From the NCBI RefSeq assembly GCF_900199455.1, contig NZ_FZQR01000004.1, positions 434,001 to 498,000 of the forward strand: a DNA stretch of 64,000 nt. Reading direction: 5' to 3'. Shown here piece after piece: positions 46,031 through 55,813 of the stretch. The notes under the pieces are model-generated. The model did not search any database and was not told where the DNA came from. It was given only the letters and a program-made list of their open reading frames with translations. Source of the stretch: Mesorhizobium carmichaelinearum (GTDB lineage Bacteria; Pseudomonadota; Alphaproteobacteria; Rhizobiales; Rhizobiaceae). Within the stretch, counting starts at the first letter, position 1; each line of letters starts with the position of its first letter. The position numbers and the translations under genes were made by a program.

Positions 46031-47110
46031 ATGCTGGAACTGAGGAACGTCACCAAGACGGTCGGTGCGGTCGAGCACATTCGCGACGTGTCGCTGACGC
46101 TTCAGCATGGCTCGCTCAACGTCCTGCTCGGGCCGACGCTTTCCGGCAAGACCAGCCTGATGCGGCTGATGGCCGGCCTCGATGTGCCGACCTCCGGCTC
46201 GGTCTGGTTCGACGGCCAGAATGTGACCGGCACGCCGGTGCAGAAGCGCAAGATCGCCATGGTCTACCAGCAGTTCATCAACTATCCGGCGATGACCGTC
46301 TATGAGAACATCGCCTCGCCGCTACGAGTGGCCGGCGCGGAGCAGGCCAAGATCGACAGCCAGGTGCGCGAGGCCGCGGCGCTGTTGAAGCTGACGCCGT
46401 ATCTCGATCGCACACCGCTCAGCCTGTCGGGCGGCCAGCAGCAGCGCACGGCATTGGCGCGCGCCATCGTCAAGAATGCCAGCCTGGTGCTGCTCGACGA
46501 GCCGCTTGCCAATCTCGACTATAAATTGCGCGAGGAATTGCGGGCCGAATTGCCGAGGATTTTCGCCGCCGCCGGCACCATCTTCGTTTATGCCACCACC
46601 GAACCGCACGAGGCGCTGCTGCTCGGCGGCAACACGGCAACGCTCTCGGAAGGCCGCATCACCCAGTTCGGGCCGACCATCGATGTGTTCCGCAAGCCGG
46701 TCGACCTGGTGACGGCGAGGACCTTCGCCGATCCGCCGCTCAACACCATTGTGCTGGCCAAGAAGGGCGCCGACTTCCTGCTCGAGGGCGGAGTGAAGCT
46801 GCCGGTGCCGCCCGAACTCGTCGGCATTGCCGACGGCAACTACACGATCGGCTTCCAGCCGCACCATCTGTCGCTCGAACGGCCCGATGTCGGCGCCGTG
46901 CCGGTGCGGGCAAAGGTGACCATCACCGAGATCACCGGGTCGGAAAGCTTCATCCATCTCGATTTCGCCGATGTGCGCTGGGTCATGCTGACCCATGGCA
47001 TCAGGGATTTCGAGACCGACGAAGTGGTCGAGGTGTTCATCGATCCGCGTCACATCATGGTCTTCGACGAGCACGGCCGCGCCGTGACCGCACCGAAGCT
47101 GGCGGCCTGA
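46031..47110 (+). CDS. glpS: glycerol ABC transporter, ATP-binding protein GlpS
   Basis: 359 residues from ATG 46031. Walker A GPTLSGKTSLM near residue 37, Q-loop VYQQFINYPAMTVYENI, signature LSGGQQQRTALARAIV near 138, Walker B LVLLDEPLANLDYKLR, then a C-terminal TOBE region. The switch position normally occupied by His (VTHD) reads VYATTEPHEALLL, so the H-loop His is replaced by Thr. The signature is intact. It works with GlpT. Confidence 0.93.
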   Translation: MLELRNVTKTVGAVEHIRDVSLTLQHGSLNVLLGPTLSGKTSLMRLMAGLDVPTSGSVWFDGQNVTGTPVQKRKIAMVYQQFINYPAMTVYENIASPLRVAGAEQAKIDSQVREAAALLKLTPYLDRTPLSLSGGQQQRTALARAIVKNASLVLLDEPLANLDYKLREELRAELPRIFAAAGTIFVYATTEPHEALLLGGNTATLSEGRITQFGPTIDVFRKPVDLVTARTFADPPLNTIVLAKKGADFLLEGGVKLPVPPELVGIADGNYTIGFQPHHLSLERPDVGAVPVRAKVTITEITGSESFIHLDFADVRWVMLTHGIRDFETDEVVEVFIDPRHIMVFDEHGRAVTAPKLAA

Positions 47111-47120
47111 GGAGGGCGAT

Positions 47121-48188
47121 ATGGCACGCATCGACGTCAACCATGTCAGGCACTCCTACCTGCCGAACCCGCAGAAGGATGCCGATTTCGCGCTCAGGGA
47201 AGTGCACCACACATTCGAGGATGGCGGCGCCTATGCGCTGCTCGGGCCGTCCGGCTGCGGCAAGACCACGTTGCTCAACATCATTTCGGGGCTGCTGCAC
47301 CCCTCACACGGCCAGTTGCTGTTCAACGGCAGGGACGTGACCAACCTGTCGACGCAGGAACGCAACATCGCGCAGGTGTTCCAGTTCCCGGTCATCTACG
47401 ACACCATGACCGTCTACGACAATCTGGCCTTCCCGCTGCGCAACCGCGGCGTGCCGGAAGCCGATGTTGACCGCAAGGTGCGCGAGACGCTGGAGATGAT
47501 CGATCTGGCGTCCTGGGCGAAGAAGAAGGCGAGGGGCCTGACCGCCGACCAGAAGCAGAAGATATCGCTCGGCCGCGGACTGGTGCGCTCCGACGTCAAC
47601 GCCATCCTGTTCGACGAGCCGCTGACCGTTATCGACCCGCATATGAAATGGGTGCTGCGCTCGCAATTGAAACAGCTGCATCGCCGCTTCGGCTATACCA
47701 TGGTCTATGTCACCCACGACCAGACCGAGGCGCTGACCTTCGCCGACCAGGTCGTGGTCATGTATGATGGCGGCATCGTCCAGATCGGCACGCCGGCGGA
47801 ACTGTTCGAGCGGCCGCGCCATACGTTCGTCGGTTATTTCATCGGCTCGCCCGGCATGAACGTCATGCCGGTGGCGATCGACGGCAAGACGGCGACGCTC
47901 GGCTCGCAGCGGATCGAATTGCCAGGCGCACCCAAAGCTGGCAGCGGGACCGTCGAACTCGGCATCCGCCCCGAATATGTCAGGCTCGGCCGCGACGGCA
48001 TGGCCGTTTCGATCAGCAAGGTCGAGGATGTCGGCCGCCACAAGGTGGTGCGCGCCAAGCTGGAAGGTCGGGACATCGCCGCGGTGATCGGCGAGGACGA
48101 GACCGTGCCGGCCGAACCGAAGGTGCGGTTCGATCCGGCCGGCATCAACATCTATGCCGATTCCTGGCGTGTCGAGATGGGGGCATAG
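47121..48188 (+). CDS. glpT: glycerol ABC transporter, ATP-binding protein GlpT
   Basis: 355 residues from ATG 47121, 10 bases after glpS. Walker A GPSGCGKTTLL near residue 40, Q-loop VFQFPVIYDTMTVYDNL, Walker B AILFDEPLTVIDPH and an intact H-loop VYVTHDQTEALTF. The signature is degenerate: LTADQKQKISLGRGL in place of LSGGQxQR. A TOBE-like C-terminus follows. Together with GlpS this gives one regular and one impaired ATP site. Note that GlpT here is not the antiporter of the same name in enterobacteria. Confidence 0.93.
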   Translation: MARIDVNHVRHSYLPNPQKDADFALREVHHTFEDGGAYALLGPSGCGKTTLLNIISGLLHPSHGQLLFNGRDVTNLSTQERNIAQVFQFPVIYDTMTVYDNLAFPLRNRGVPEADVDRKVRETLEMIDLASWAKKKARGLTADQKQKISLGRGLVRSDVNAILFDEPLTVIDPHMKWVLRSQLKQLHRRFGYTMVYVTHDQTEALTFADQVVVMYDGGIVQIGTPAELFERPRHTFVGYFIGSPGMNVMPVAIDGKTATLGSQRIELPGAPKAGSGTVELGIRPEYVRLGRDGMAVSISKVEDVGRHKVVRAKLEGRDIAAVIGEDETVPAEPKVRFDPAGINIYADSWRVEMGA

Positions 48189-49055
48189 ATGGACAAGACC
48201 TGGAACAACAAGGCCTGGTTCCTCGTGCTGCCGGTGCTGGTGCTGGTGGCCTTCACCGCCGTCATCCCACTGATGACGGTCGTCAACTATTCGGTGCAGG
48301 ACACGTTCGGCAACAATGTCTTCACCTGGGCCGGCACTGAATGGTTCGAGGACCTGCTGTCGTCCGGCCGCTTCTGGGAAGCGATGGTCCGCAACCTAAT
48401 CTTTTCCTTCATCATCCTGGCGATCGAGGTGCCGCTCGGCATCTTCATCGCGCTCAACATGCCCAAGAAGGGCTGGGGCGTGCCGGTCTGCCTGGTGCTG
48501 ATGTCACTGCCGCTGCTGATCCCGTGGAACGTCGTCGGCACCATCTGGCAGGTGTTCGGACGCAACGACATCGGCCTGCTGGGCTATTACCTCAACGCGA
48601 TCGGCATCGACTACAATTACGTGCAGGATCCGTTCGATGCCTGGGTGACGATCATCGTCATGGATGTCTGGCACTGGACCAGCCTCGTCGTGCTGCTCTG
48701 CTATGCCGGGCTGGTCTCGATCCCCGATGCTTTCTATCAGGCGGCCAAGATCGACGGCGCCTCGCGCTGGGCGGTGTTCCGCTACATCCAGTTGCCGAAG
48801 ATGCAGCGTGTGCTTTTGATCGCCGTGCTGCTGCGCTTCATGGACAGTTTCATGATCTACACCGAGCCCTTCGTCGTCACCGGCGGCGGGCCCGGCAATT
48901 CAACGACGTTCCTGTCGATCGACCTCGTCAAGACGGCGCTCGGCCAGTTCGACCTTGGCCCGGCGGCCGCCATGTCGCTGGTCTACTTCCTCATCATCCT
49001 GTTGTTGTCATGGGTGTTCTACACCGTGATGACCAATTACGACGCGGAGCGCTGA
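48189..49055 (+). CDS. glpP: glycerol ABC transporter, permease GlpP
   Basis: 288 residues from ATG 48189, the base after the glpT stop. About six membrane helices; the coupling EAA-like loop is DAFYQAAKIDGASRWAVFRYIQLPKMQRVLL. It belongs to the UgpA/MalF group of sugar permeases. It pairs with GlpQ to form the translocation path. Only one base separates its stop from the next ATG. Confidence 0.93.
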   Translation: MDKTWNNKAWFLVLPVLVLVAFTAVIPLMTVVNYSVQDTFGNNVFTWAGTEWFEDLLSSGRFWEAMVRNLIFSFIILAIEVPLGIFIALNMPKKGWGVPVCLVLMSLPLLIPWNVVGTIWQVFGRNDIGLLGYYLNAIGIDYNYVQDPFDAWVTIIVMDVWHWTSLVVLLCYAGLVSIPDAFYQAAKIDGASRWAVFRYIQLPKMQRVLLIAVLLRFMDSFMIYTEPFVVTGGGPGNSTTFLSIDLVKTALGQFDLGPAAAMSLVYFLIILLLSWVFYTVMTNYDAER

Positions 49056-49056
49056 A

Positions 49057-49977
<921 letters not shown>

Positions 49978-49979
49978 TC

Positions 49980-50267
49980 ATGAACTTCGACTTCTCCTGG
50001 ATGGCATGGACCTGGCCGACGGCCGCTTTTTTTGGCGTCATCGCCCTGCTGCTGGTCGGCATGGGCGCCTGGGAATACGCCTCGCCGGGCGGCAATCCGC
50101 GCGTCGGCCTGCTGCGCTTCGAGACGACGCGCGGCGACCGCCTGTTCCTGTCGCTGCTCGGCAGCGCCTTTATCCATCTCGCTTGGCTGGGTCTTGTCGG
50201 ATCCAACCTGTGGTGGGCTCTCGCTCTCTCCGTGGTCTACGCCATTGGCGTGTTCCGTTACGTATAG
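49980..50267 (+). CDS. glpU: DUF2160 small membrane protein GlpU
   Basis: 95 residues from ATG 49980, with GGGAGG eight bases upstream; ATG 49974, overlapping the glpQ stop, is an alternative but its ribosome-binding site would be too close. Three membrane helices: MAWTWPTAAFFGVIALLLVG, LFLSLLGSAFIHLAWLGLVG and WWALALSVVYAIGVF. This matches GlpU of the rhizobial glycerol operon. Its role is unknown; genetic studies in R. leguminosarum place it in the operon. Confidence 0.9.
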   Translation: MNFDFSWMAWTWPTAAFFGVIALLLVGMGAWEYASPGGNPRVGLLRFETTRGDRLFLSLLGSAFIHLAWLGLVGSNLWWALALSVVYAIGVFRYV

Positions 50268-50280
50268 AGGGGGAAACTGT

Positions 50281-50310
50281 TGGAGCGGCAGCGTGCCGGC
50301 CGCCGCTCCA
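50281..50310 (+). other. hairpin upstream of glpV
   Basis: TGGAGCGGC (50281-50289) pairs perfectly with GCCGCTCCA (50302-50310), nine bases with a 12-base loop, in the 79-base spacer before glpV. No T-run. It could mark an RNA processing point that lets the binding protein be made in excess; this is inferred. Confidence 0.55.
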
Positions 50311-50346
50311 GATCGCACTTGAAACCTGAAACAGTGGAGGAAACAC

Positions 50347-52071
50347 ATGCGACGGCAATTTTTAACATCAACAACGGCCCTTGTCCTGTTGCTCGGCGTA
50401 GGCAATGCCTATGCCGGGATGGATGAGGCAAAAGCCTTTCTGGACAAGGAGATAGGCGGTGTGTCGACGCTTTCCCGTGCCGACCAGGAAAAGCAAATGC
50501 AGTGGTTTATCGACGCGGCCAAGCCCTTCGCCGGCATGGACATCAAGGTGGTCTCGGAAACCCTGACGACCCACAAGTATGAGTCAGAGGTGCTGGCACC
50601 GGCCTTTACCGCCATCACCGGCATCAAGGTCACGCATGACGTCATCCAGGAAGGCGACGTCGTTGAAAAGATCCAGACCCAGATGCAGACCGGCCAGAAC
50701 ATCTATGACGGCTGGGTCAACGATTCGGATCTGATCGGCACGCACTGGCGCTACCAGCAGGTGCGCAACCTGACCGACTGGATGGCGGGCGAAGGCAAGG
50801 ATGTTACCGATCCGATGCTCGACGTCGACGACTTCATCGGCACCAAGTTCACCACCGCGCCGGACAAGAAGCTCTACCAACTGCCCGACCAGCAGTTCGC
50901 CAACCTCTACTGGTTCCGTTACGACTGGTTCAACGACGAGAAGAACAAGGCCGACTTCAAGGCCAAGTACGGCTACGATCTCGGCGTGCCGGTCAACTGG
51001 TCGGCCTATGAGGACATCGCTGAATTCTTCACCGGCCGCGACGTCAACGGCAAGAAGGTCTATGGCCACATGGACTACGGCAAGAAGGATCCGTCGCTCG
51101 GCTGGCGGTTCACCGACGCCTGGCTATCGATGGCCGGCAATGGCGACAAGGGCCTGCCGAACGGTGTGCCGGTCGACGAATGGGGCATCAAGGTCGATGC
51201 GAATTCGCGGCCTGTCGGCTCGTGCACCGCGCGCGGCGGCGACACCAATGGACCTGCATCGGTCTATGCCATCCAGAAGTATCTTGATTGGCTGAAAGCC
51301 TATGCGCCGCCGGAAGCCCAGGGCATGACCTTCTCCGAATCCGGCCCCGTGCCGTCGCAAGGCAATGTTGCCCAGCAGATCTTCTGGTACACCGCGTTCA
51401 CCGCCGACATGGTCAAGCCCGGCCTGCCGGTCATGAACGACGACGGCACGCCGAAGTGGCGCATGGCGCCGTCTCCGCACGGCTCATACTGGAAGGACGG
51501 CATGAAGCTCGGCTATCAGGACGTCGGTTCCTGGACGCTGATGAAGTCGACGCCGACCGACCGCGCCAAGGCCGCGTGGCTTTATGCGCAGTTCGTCACC
51601 TCGAAGACCGTGGACGTGAAGAAGAGCCAGGTTGGTCTGACCTTCATTCGCGACTCCACTATCCATGACAAGAGCTTCACCGAACGTGCGCCGAAGCTCG
51701 GCGGTCTGATCGAGTTCTATCGCTCGCCGGCCCGTGTGCAGTGGACGCCGACCGGTACCAACGTGCCAGACTATCCGAAGCTGGCGCAGCTCTGGTGGCA
51801 GAACATCGGTGACGCATCCTCGGGTGCCAAGACACCGCAGGAAGCCATGGATTCGCTCTGCGCCGATCAGGAAAAAGTCATGGCCCGTATCGAGAAATCC
51901 GGTGTCCAGGGCGACATCGGACCGAAGATGGCCGAAGAGCATGACCTTGCCTACTGGAACGCCGACGCGGTCAAGGGCGGCAATCTGGCGCCTCAGCTGA
52001 AGCTCGAGAAGGAGAAGGACAAGCCGATCACCATCAACTATGACGAGCTGGTGAAGAGCTGGCAGAAGTAA
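50347..52071 (+). CDS. glpV: glycerol ABC transporter, substrate-binding protein GlpV
   Basis: 574 residues from ATG 50347, with a signal peptide (FLTSTTALVLLLGVGNAYA). It is a large extracellular solute-binding protein (family 1 type), with VVSETLTTHKYESEVLAPAFTAITGIKVTHD near the start and GPVPSQGNVAQQIFWYTAF in the middle. It captures glycerol in the periplasm for GlpPQ. Last gene of glpDSTPQUV; followed by two hairpins and a terminator. Confidence 0.93.
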   Translation: MRRQFLTSTTALVLLLGVGNAYAGMDEAKAFLDKEIGGVSTLSRADQEKQMQWFIDAAKPFAGMDIKVVSETLTTHKYESEVLAPAFTAITGIKVTHDVIQEGDVVEKIQTQMQTGQNIYDGWVNDSDLIGTHWRYQQVRNLTDWMAGEGKDVTDPMLDVDDFIGTKFTTAPDKKLYQLPDQQFANLYWFRYDWFNDEKNKADFKAKYGYDLGVPVNWSAYEDIAEFFTGRDVNGKKVYGHMDYGKKDPSLGWRFTDAWLSMAGNGDKGLPNGVPVDEWGIKVDANSRPVGSCTARGGDTNGPASVYAIQKYLDWLKAYAPPEAQGMTFSESGPVPSQGNVAQQIFWYTAFTADMVKPGLPVMNDDGTPKWRMAPSPHGSYWKDGMKLGYQDVGSWTLMKSTPTDRAKAAWLYAQFVTSKTVDVKKSQVGLTFIRDSTIHDKSFTERAPKLGGLIEFYRSPARVQWTPTGTNVPDYPKLAQLWWQNIGDASSGAKTPQEAMDSLCADQEKVMARIEKSGVQGDIGPKMAEEHDLAYWNADAVKGGNLAPQLKLEKEKDKPITINYDELVKSWQK

Positions 52072-52080
52072 CTGTCTATG

Positions 52081-52132
52081 CGGGCGTTCGCGCCCGTGTG
52101 AAATTGGGGGAGGCGGCGCGTTGCCGTCTCCC
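52081..52132 (+). terminator. hairpin plus intrinsic terminator after glpV
   Basis: CGGGCG-TTCG-CGCCCG (52081-52096) is a stable UUCG-type hairpin. It is followed by GGGAGGCGGC (52108-52117) pairing with GCCGTCTCCC (52123-52132), loop GCGTT, then TTCTTTGT. This should end or attenuate the operon before glpK. Confidence 0.75.
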
Positions 52133-52161
52133 TTCTTTGTATCGAGGCGGAGGACGTCGGG

Positions 52162-53652
52162 ATGAACGGTTTTGTGCTGGCAATCGACCAGGGAACGACG
52201 TCGACCCGGTCGATCCTGTTTGACGGGGAGATGAAAGTCGCCGGCAGCGGGCAGAAGGAATTCACCCAGCACTATCCGGCCTCGGGCTGGGTCGAGCACG
52301 ATCCGGAAGAAATCTGGGCAAGCGTCGTGACGACCGTGAAGGCCGCGCTGAAGAATGCCGGCCGCGAAGCGTCTGATGTCGCGGCCATCGGCATCACCAA
52401 CCAGCGCGAGACCGTGGTCATCTGGGACAAGGCAACGGGCAAGCCGATCCACAACGCCATTGTGTGGCAAGACCGCCGCACCGCGCCGCTCTGCCAGAAA
52501 CTGAAGAAGCAGGGCCTGGAGAAGAAGTTCACGCGCAAGACAGGCTTGCTGCTCGATCCCTACTTCTCGGGCACCAAGATCGCCTGGATGCTCGACAAGG
52601 TGAAGGGCGCCAGGAAACGCGCCGAGAAAGGCGAGTTGCTCGCCGGCACCATCGACAGCTTTCTGATCTGGCGGCTGACCGGCGGCAAGGTCCACGCCAC
52701 CGACGCCACCAACGCCTCGCGTACGCTGGTCTACAACATCGCGGAAAACGCCTGGGACGACGAGCTTTTGGCCATTCTCAACATCCCGGCAAAAATGCTG
52801 CCGGAGGTCAAAGACTGCGCCGATGATTATGGAGTGACCGAGAAAAGTCTGTTTGGCGCCGAGATCAGGATCCTTGGCGTTGCCGGCGACCAGCATGCGG
52901 CGACCATCGGCCAGGCCTGCTTCGAGCCGGGCATGATGAAATCCACCTATGGCACCGGCTGTTTCGCGCTGCTCAACACGGGCAGCGATCTGGTGCGTTC
53001 GAAGAACCGGCTGCTGACAACCATCGCCTACCGGCTGAACGGCAAGACGACCTATGCGCTGGAGGGCTCGATCTTCATCGCAGGTGCTGCCGTGCAATGG
53101 CTGCGCGACGGCATCAAGGTCATCGGCAAGGCCGAGCATAGCGGCAAGCTGGCCGCAGAGGCCGACCCGACGCAGAACGTCTATCTGGTACCGGCCTTTG
53201 TCGGTCTCGGCGCGCCGCATTGGGATGCAGAGGCACGGGGCGCGATTTTTGGGCTAACCCGCAATTCCGGACCGGCCGAATTTGCCCGCGCCGCCCTCGA
53301 ATCCGTCGCCTACCAGACCCGCGACCTGCTCGACGCCATGCGCAAGGACTGGAAGGGCACTTCGGCCAAGACGGTGCTCAGGGTCGATGGCGGCATGGTG
53401 GCGTCGGATTGGACCATGCAACGGCTGGCCGACATCCTCGACGCGCCAGTCGATCGCCCGACCATTCTGGAGACGACCGCGCTGGGTGCGGCCTGGCTTG
53501 CGGGGTCGAAGGCCGGCGTGTGGCCAAAGGCGAAGGAATTCGCCAAGAGCTGGGCGCTCGAGCGGCGCTTCAAGCCGGAGATGGAAATCGCCACACGATC
53601 CGCCAAGCTGGCAGGCTGGCGCGATGCTGTGCGCAGGACGCTGAGCGCATAG
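52162..53652 (+). CDS. glpK: glycerol kinase
   Basis: 496 residues from ATG 52162. FGGY-family motifs: [92 protein letters not shown] and [12 protein letters not shown]. It phosphorylates glycerol, feeding GlpD. It lies 90 bases after glpV beyond a terminator, so it may also have its own promoter. Large antisense frames here are shadows. Confidence 0.97.
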   Translation: MNGFVLAIDQGTTSTRSILFDGEMKVAGSGQKEFTQHYPASGWVEHDPEEIWASVVTTVKAALKNAGREASDVAAIGITNQRETVVIWDKATGKPIHNAIVWQDRRTAPLCQKLKKQGLEKKFTRKTGLLLDPYFSGTKIAWMLDKVKGARKRAEKGELLAGTIDSFLIWRLTGGKVHATDATNASRTLVYNIAENAWDDELLAILNIPAKMLPEVKDCADDYGVTEKSLFGAEIRILGVAGDQHAATIGQACFEPGMMKSTYGTGCFALLNTGSDLVRSKNRLLTTIAYRLNGKTTYALEGSIFIAGAAVQWLRDGIKVIGKAEHSGKLAAEADPTQNVYLVPAFVGLGAPHWDAEARGAIFGLTRNSGPAEFARAALESVAYQTRDLLDAMRKDWKGTSAKTVLRVDGGMVASDWTMQRLADILDAPVDRPTILETTALGAAWLAGSKAGVWPKAKEFAKSWALERRFKPEMEIATRSAKLAGWRDAVRRTLSA

Positions 53653-53657
53653 GAAAA

Positions 53658-53683
53658 GGCCCGCGCCGTTTCCGACGCGGGTC
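53658..53683. terminator. bidirectional terminator between glpK and the BA14K gene
   Basis: GGCCCGCGCCG pairs with CGACGCGGGTC with one mismatch and one G-U pair, loop TTTC. On the minus strand TTTTCC follows directly, so it ends the BA14K transcript; on the plus strand it ends glpK. Confidence 0.7.
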
Positions 53684-53735
53684 CTATACTCACACTTGTA
53701 CTCGTACTTACCAGCTACGGATACTCAACCCTGGA

Positions 53736-54242
53736 TCAGTAAGGCGAACGGCACTCCTGCCGCGGACCGTAGTTCGGCTGGAAGGTGTTGTCCGAAGCGC
53801 GGTAGCTGCGATAACGGTCGTAGCACCACTGGACATGCGAGTTGCCTTCGTAGACGCGATTGTTCTCGCTGTTGATGATCGCACCGGTGATCAGCGCACC
53901 AGTCGCGAACGCTGCCAGCGGGAACCAATAGTCGCCGTGACGGCGATAGCCGCGATGATAGTCGCGATAGCCGCGATGGCCGTTCCAGTAGCCGCCGCCG
54001 TCGTTGTTTCGCGCAAAGCTACGATTGCCGTTGAAATTGCGGTTGCCAAAATTGCGATTGCCATTGAAATGACGATTGCCATGACGCCACTGGTCGTAGC
54101 GAGACTCGCCGACATTCACGATATCTGACGAAATCCCTGATGCCTGGGGCACAAACATCTGAGCAGCATTGGCCGGCATGGCCGCTGCAGCGAATGAAAC
54201 TGACAAAGTGGTCGCCAGTATACCCGATACGATCTTGTTCAC
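53736..54242 (-). CDS. BA14K-family exported protein
   Basis: 168 residues from GTG 54242, chosen because AAGGAG lies seven bases upstream. Signal peptide ([19 protein letters not shown], cleavage after ANA). A low-complexity stretch repeats NGNRxF-like units (residues ~55-80), rich in Asn, Arg and Phe, then [20 protein letters not shown] (one membrane helix) and the C-terminal BA14K motif [12 protein letters not shown] with two Cys. BA14K was described as an immunoreactive, lectin-like protein in Brucella; the role here is not shown. Confidence 0.88.
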   Translation of the reverse strand: MNKIVSGILATTLSVSFAAAAMPANAAQMFVPQASGISSDIVNVGESRYDQWRHGNRHFNGNRNFGNRNFNGNRSFARNNDGGGYWNGHRGYRDYHRGYRRHGDYWFPLAAFATGALITGAIINSENNRVYEGNSHVQWCYDRYRSYRASDNTFQPNYGPRQECRSPY

Positions 54243-54547
54243 TGTCTTCTCCTTCGAAAGGGTGATTGATGTCCCTTGTGGCGAGACAACGGGCGATATG
54301 CGGGAAGGTTCCTCGCCAAATCCCAAGTTGCTGATTTGTAATATTTCTCCGGCCTGTGACCGGTGTCGACGAGAGGCAGCGCCATTGCTTCGCGAGGAGC
54401 GTAGCGCTCGTGACCGAAGCGGGCAGGCAGGCATGGTGGCAGTGCTTGAGAAGTCTTGGCTTGTGGACGCGTTTTTTCCGGTTGACCGGTTGAGCCACTC
54501 TCCCTATGTTCCGCGCAATTTCGAGGGCGGCCTTTTCAAGCCCGCGG
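54243..54547. other. intergenic region upstream of the BA14K gene and tRNA-Lys
   Basis: 305 bases with no convincing gene. It holds the divergent BA14K promoter on one side and the tRNA promoter at 54482-54510 on the other. Short frames on both strands lack a ribosome-binding site. Confidence 0.4.
54482..54510 (+). promoter_or_regulatory. promoter of tRNA-Lys
   Basis: TTGACC (54482-54487) and TATGTT (54505-54510) are spaced by exactly 17 bases, about 37 bases before the mature tRNA 5' end. Confidence 0.7.
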
Positions 54548-54623
54548 GAGCGCGTAGCTCAGCCGGTAGAGCAACTGACTTTTAATCAGTAGGTCATGGG
54601 TTCGAATCCCATCGCGCTCACCA
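54548..54623 (+). tRNA. tRNA-Lys (anticodon UUU)
   Basis: A 76-base cloverleaf: acceptor GAGCGCG/CGCGCTC, D arm TAGCTCAGCCGGTAGAGC, anticodon arm with loop CTTTTAA giving anticodon UUU, variable loop AGGTC, T arm GGGTTCGAATCCC. Discriminator A and an encoded CCA (54621-54623) are present. It reads AAA and AAG lysine codons. No copy of its 3' end was noticed downstream, so no att site is claimed. Confidence 0.97.
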
Positions 54624-54673
54624 AAAGCCAAATAAAATCAGCTAGATACAGCAGGTCGCGCGGTCGATTTCGA

Positions 54674-54706
54674 TGTCCGCAAATCTGTGTCCGCACTGTG
54701 TCCGGG
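54674..54706 (+). repeat. three closely spaced TGTCCG repeats after tRNA-Lys
   Basis: TGTCCGCA at 54674 and 54688, then TGTCCGGG at 54699. They start 51 bases after the tRNA. Repeats of this sort can be arm-type recombinase sites, but no recombinase gene is present in the window, so the role is open. Confidence 0.35.
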
Positions 54707-54815
54707 AAAATGGGGTAGGGCGTCGAGTCGCTCTTCGGACGCGACCGTTGCTTTCGCAGGCGTTCCTGCGACTATCGGCAGGTCCGTGCGACATGGACGC
54801 GACATGGGACGGGTT

Positions 54816-55367
54816 ATGGCTGGGCTCGCGCCGGAGGTATGGTTTCCAGTTGTGACGCTGTTGGTTGGTGCACTTATAGGCCTGATCACTCAAAGCATCA
54901 CTGACTGGCGCACAGGTGAACGCGAAAGGCTTGCCCGACTTGAACAGCGCTTAGATGCCGCTCGCGACCGTCGGATCGAGTTTCAGCGAGCGACGTTGCT
55001 TGAACTTCAGGAACGAGTTGGAGAATTAATCCGTGCTGCCGGCGAGGCAAATCACTCGGATGAGATGGTTTTCAAAGATACAGGGAAGTGGCGATCGACT
55101 TTGCTGCCGGAAGGAGTAAGCCACCGTTTTTTCCTCGCGCAAACCTCAACGATCAGACTGCGCGAACGGGTCAGTGATGAGCCGATCCGCCAACTTGCCA
55201 AAGAATTGACTAATGTCTGCGTTGAGGTCGGAATGGCTGATAGCCAAAGCAAGGGCCGCCACTGGATGATTCAGGCGGCCGATATCTCTGGTGTGCTCAA
55301 CATGCGCATCGGAGAGCAACTTCGGACCCTCGACAATATCGAGGACGCAGCCATTGCGAAGAAATAG
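54816..55367 (+). CDS. membrane-anchored coiled-coil protein of unknown function
   Basis: 183 residues from ATG 54816 (MAGLAPEVWFPVVTLLVGAL); ATG 54804 and the longer frame from 54687 are alternatives. One membrane helix lies near residues 8-28, followed by a charged coiled coil (TGERERLARLEQRLDAARDRRIEFQRATLLELQERV), then a mixed C-terminal domain of ~90 residues with QLAKELTNVCVEVG. Codon use is less biased than in the core genes, suggesting a recent arrival. No family recognised. It lies just after the tRNA, with a hairpin at its stop. Confidence 0.65.
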   Translation: MAGLAPEVWFPVVTLLVGALIGLITQSITDWRTGERERLARLEQRLDAARDRRIEFQRATLLELQERVGELIRAAGEANHSDEMVFKDTGKWRSTLLPEGVSHRFFLAQTSTIRLRERVSDEPIRQLAKELTNVCVEVGMADSQSKGRHWMIQAADISGVLNMRIGEQLRTLDNIEDAAIAKK

Positions 55368-55393
55368 AGCCCGCCACCGTGATGCAGCGGGCT
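55368..55393. repeat. hairpin element copy 1
   Basis: AGCCCGC (55368-55374) and GCGGGCT (55387-55393) with loop CACCGTGATGCA. A near-identical 26-base element lies at 55765-55790. It begins at the base after the stop of the upstream gene and can serve as a two-way terminator between it and the convergent gene at 55418. Confidence 0.6.
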
Positions 55394-55417
55394 TAAACCT
55401 CTCTCGGTGTATTCAGT

Positions 55418-55693
55418 CTAAAGGCTCGTCGGGACAAACCACGGACTGGTGACATACCCTAAGTGCGGATTATAATGATCCAGGAAGTTTGCGGGCCCAT
55501 TTGACGGTCGCGCAACAACGACGCCGCCTGTCGATTTGCAATCCAGTTTCGGGGTCGGCTTGCTTACAGCCTTCATATGAGCTGCAGAACACGAGGTTGC
55601 AGCCTGAGCGGTAGCCACCTTGTTCTTCGCTTTCGCAACAGCTGCTCCGGTGGCGACCAATACCATTGCTATGCCAAAGACAACGAGTTTCAT
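55418..55693 (-). CDS. small exported protein (91 aa)
   Basis: ATG 55693, with GAGGG about nine bases upstream. Residues 1-20 are a signal peptide (MKLVVFGIAMVLVATGAAVA). The mature chain is Lys/Ala-rich at first (KAKNKVATAQAA), contains two Cys (SCSAAH and LDCKST) that may form a disulfide, and ends in an aromatic segment HYNPHLGYVTSPWFVPTSL. No family recognised. Its transcript would end in the hairpin at 55368-55393. Confidence 0.6.
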   Translation of the reverse strand: MKLVVFGIAMVLVATGAAVAKAKNKVATAQAATSCSAAHMKAVSKPTPKLDCKSTGGVVVARPSNGPANFLDHYNPHLGYVTSPWFVPTSL

Positions 55694-55764
55694 TGAAACG
55701 CCCTCATCCTGCCAATCCGAAATGATTGCGCCTAGTTCACGTTACGTCAAGTGCCAGTAAACAA

Positions 55765-55790
55765 AGCCCGCCACCGTGAGGCAGCGGGCC
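55765..55790. repeat. hairpin element copy 2
   Basis: AGCCCGCCACCGTGAGGCAG followed by CGGGCC; differs from copy 1 at two positions. On the minus strand the stem is followed by TTTGTTT, a plausible terminator for the small frame at 55814-55912. Confidence 0.6.
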
Positions 55791-55813
55791 GTCTAGACAA
55801 ATTGTCCACTCGG

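Noticed and set aside
51484..53220. 578-codon minus-strand open frame across glpV and glpK
   Set aside because: Antisense of glpV and glpK, whose protein motifs are intact.
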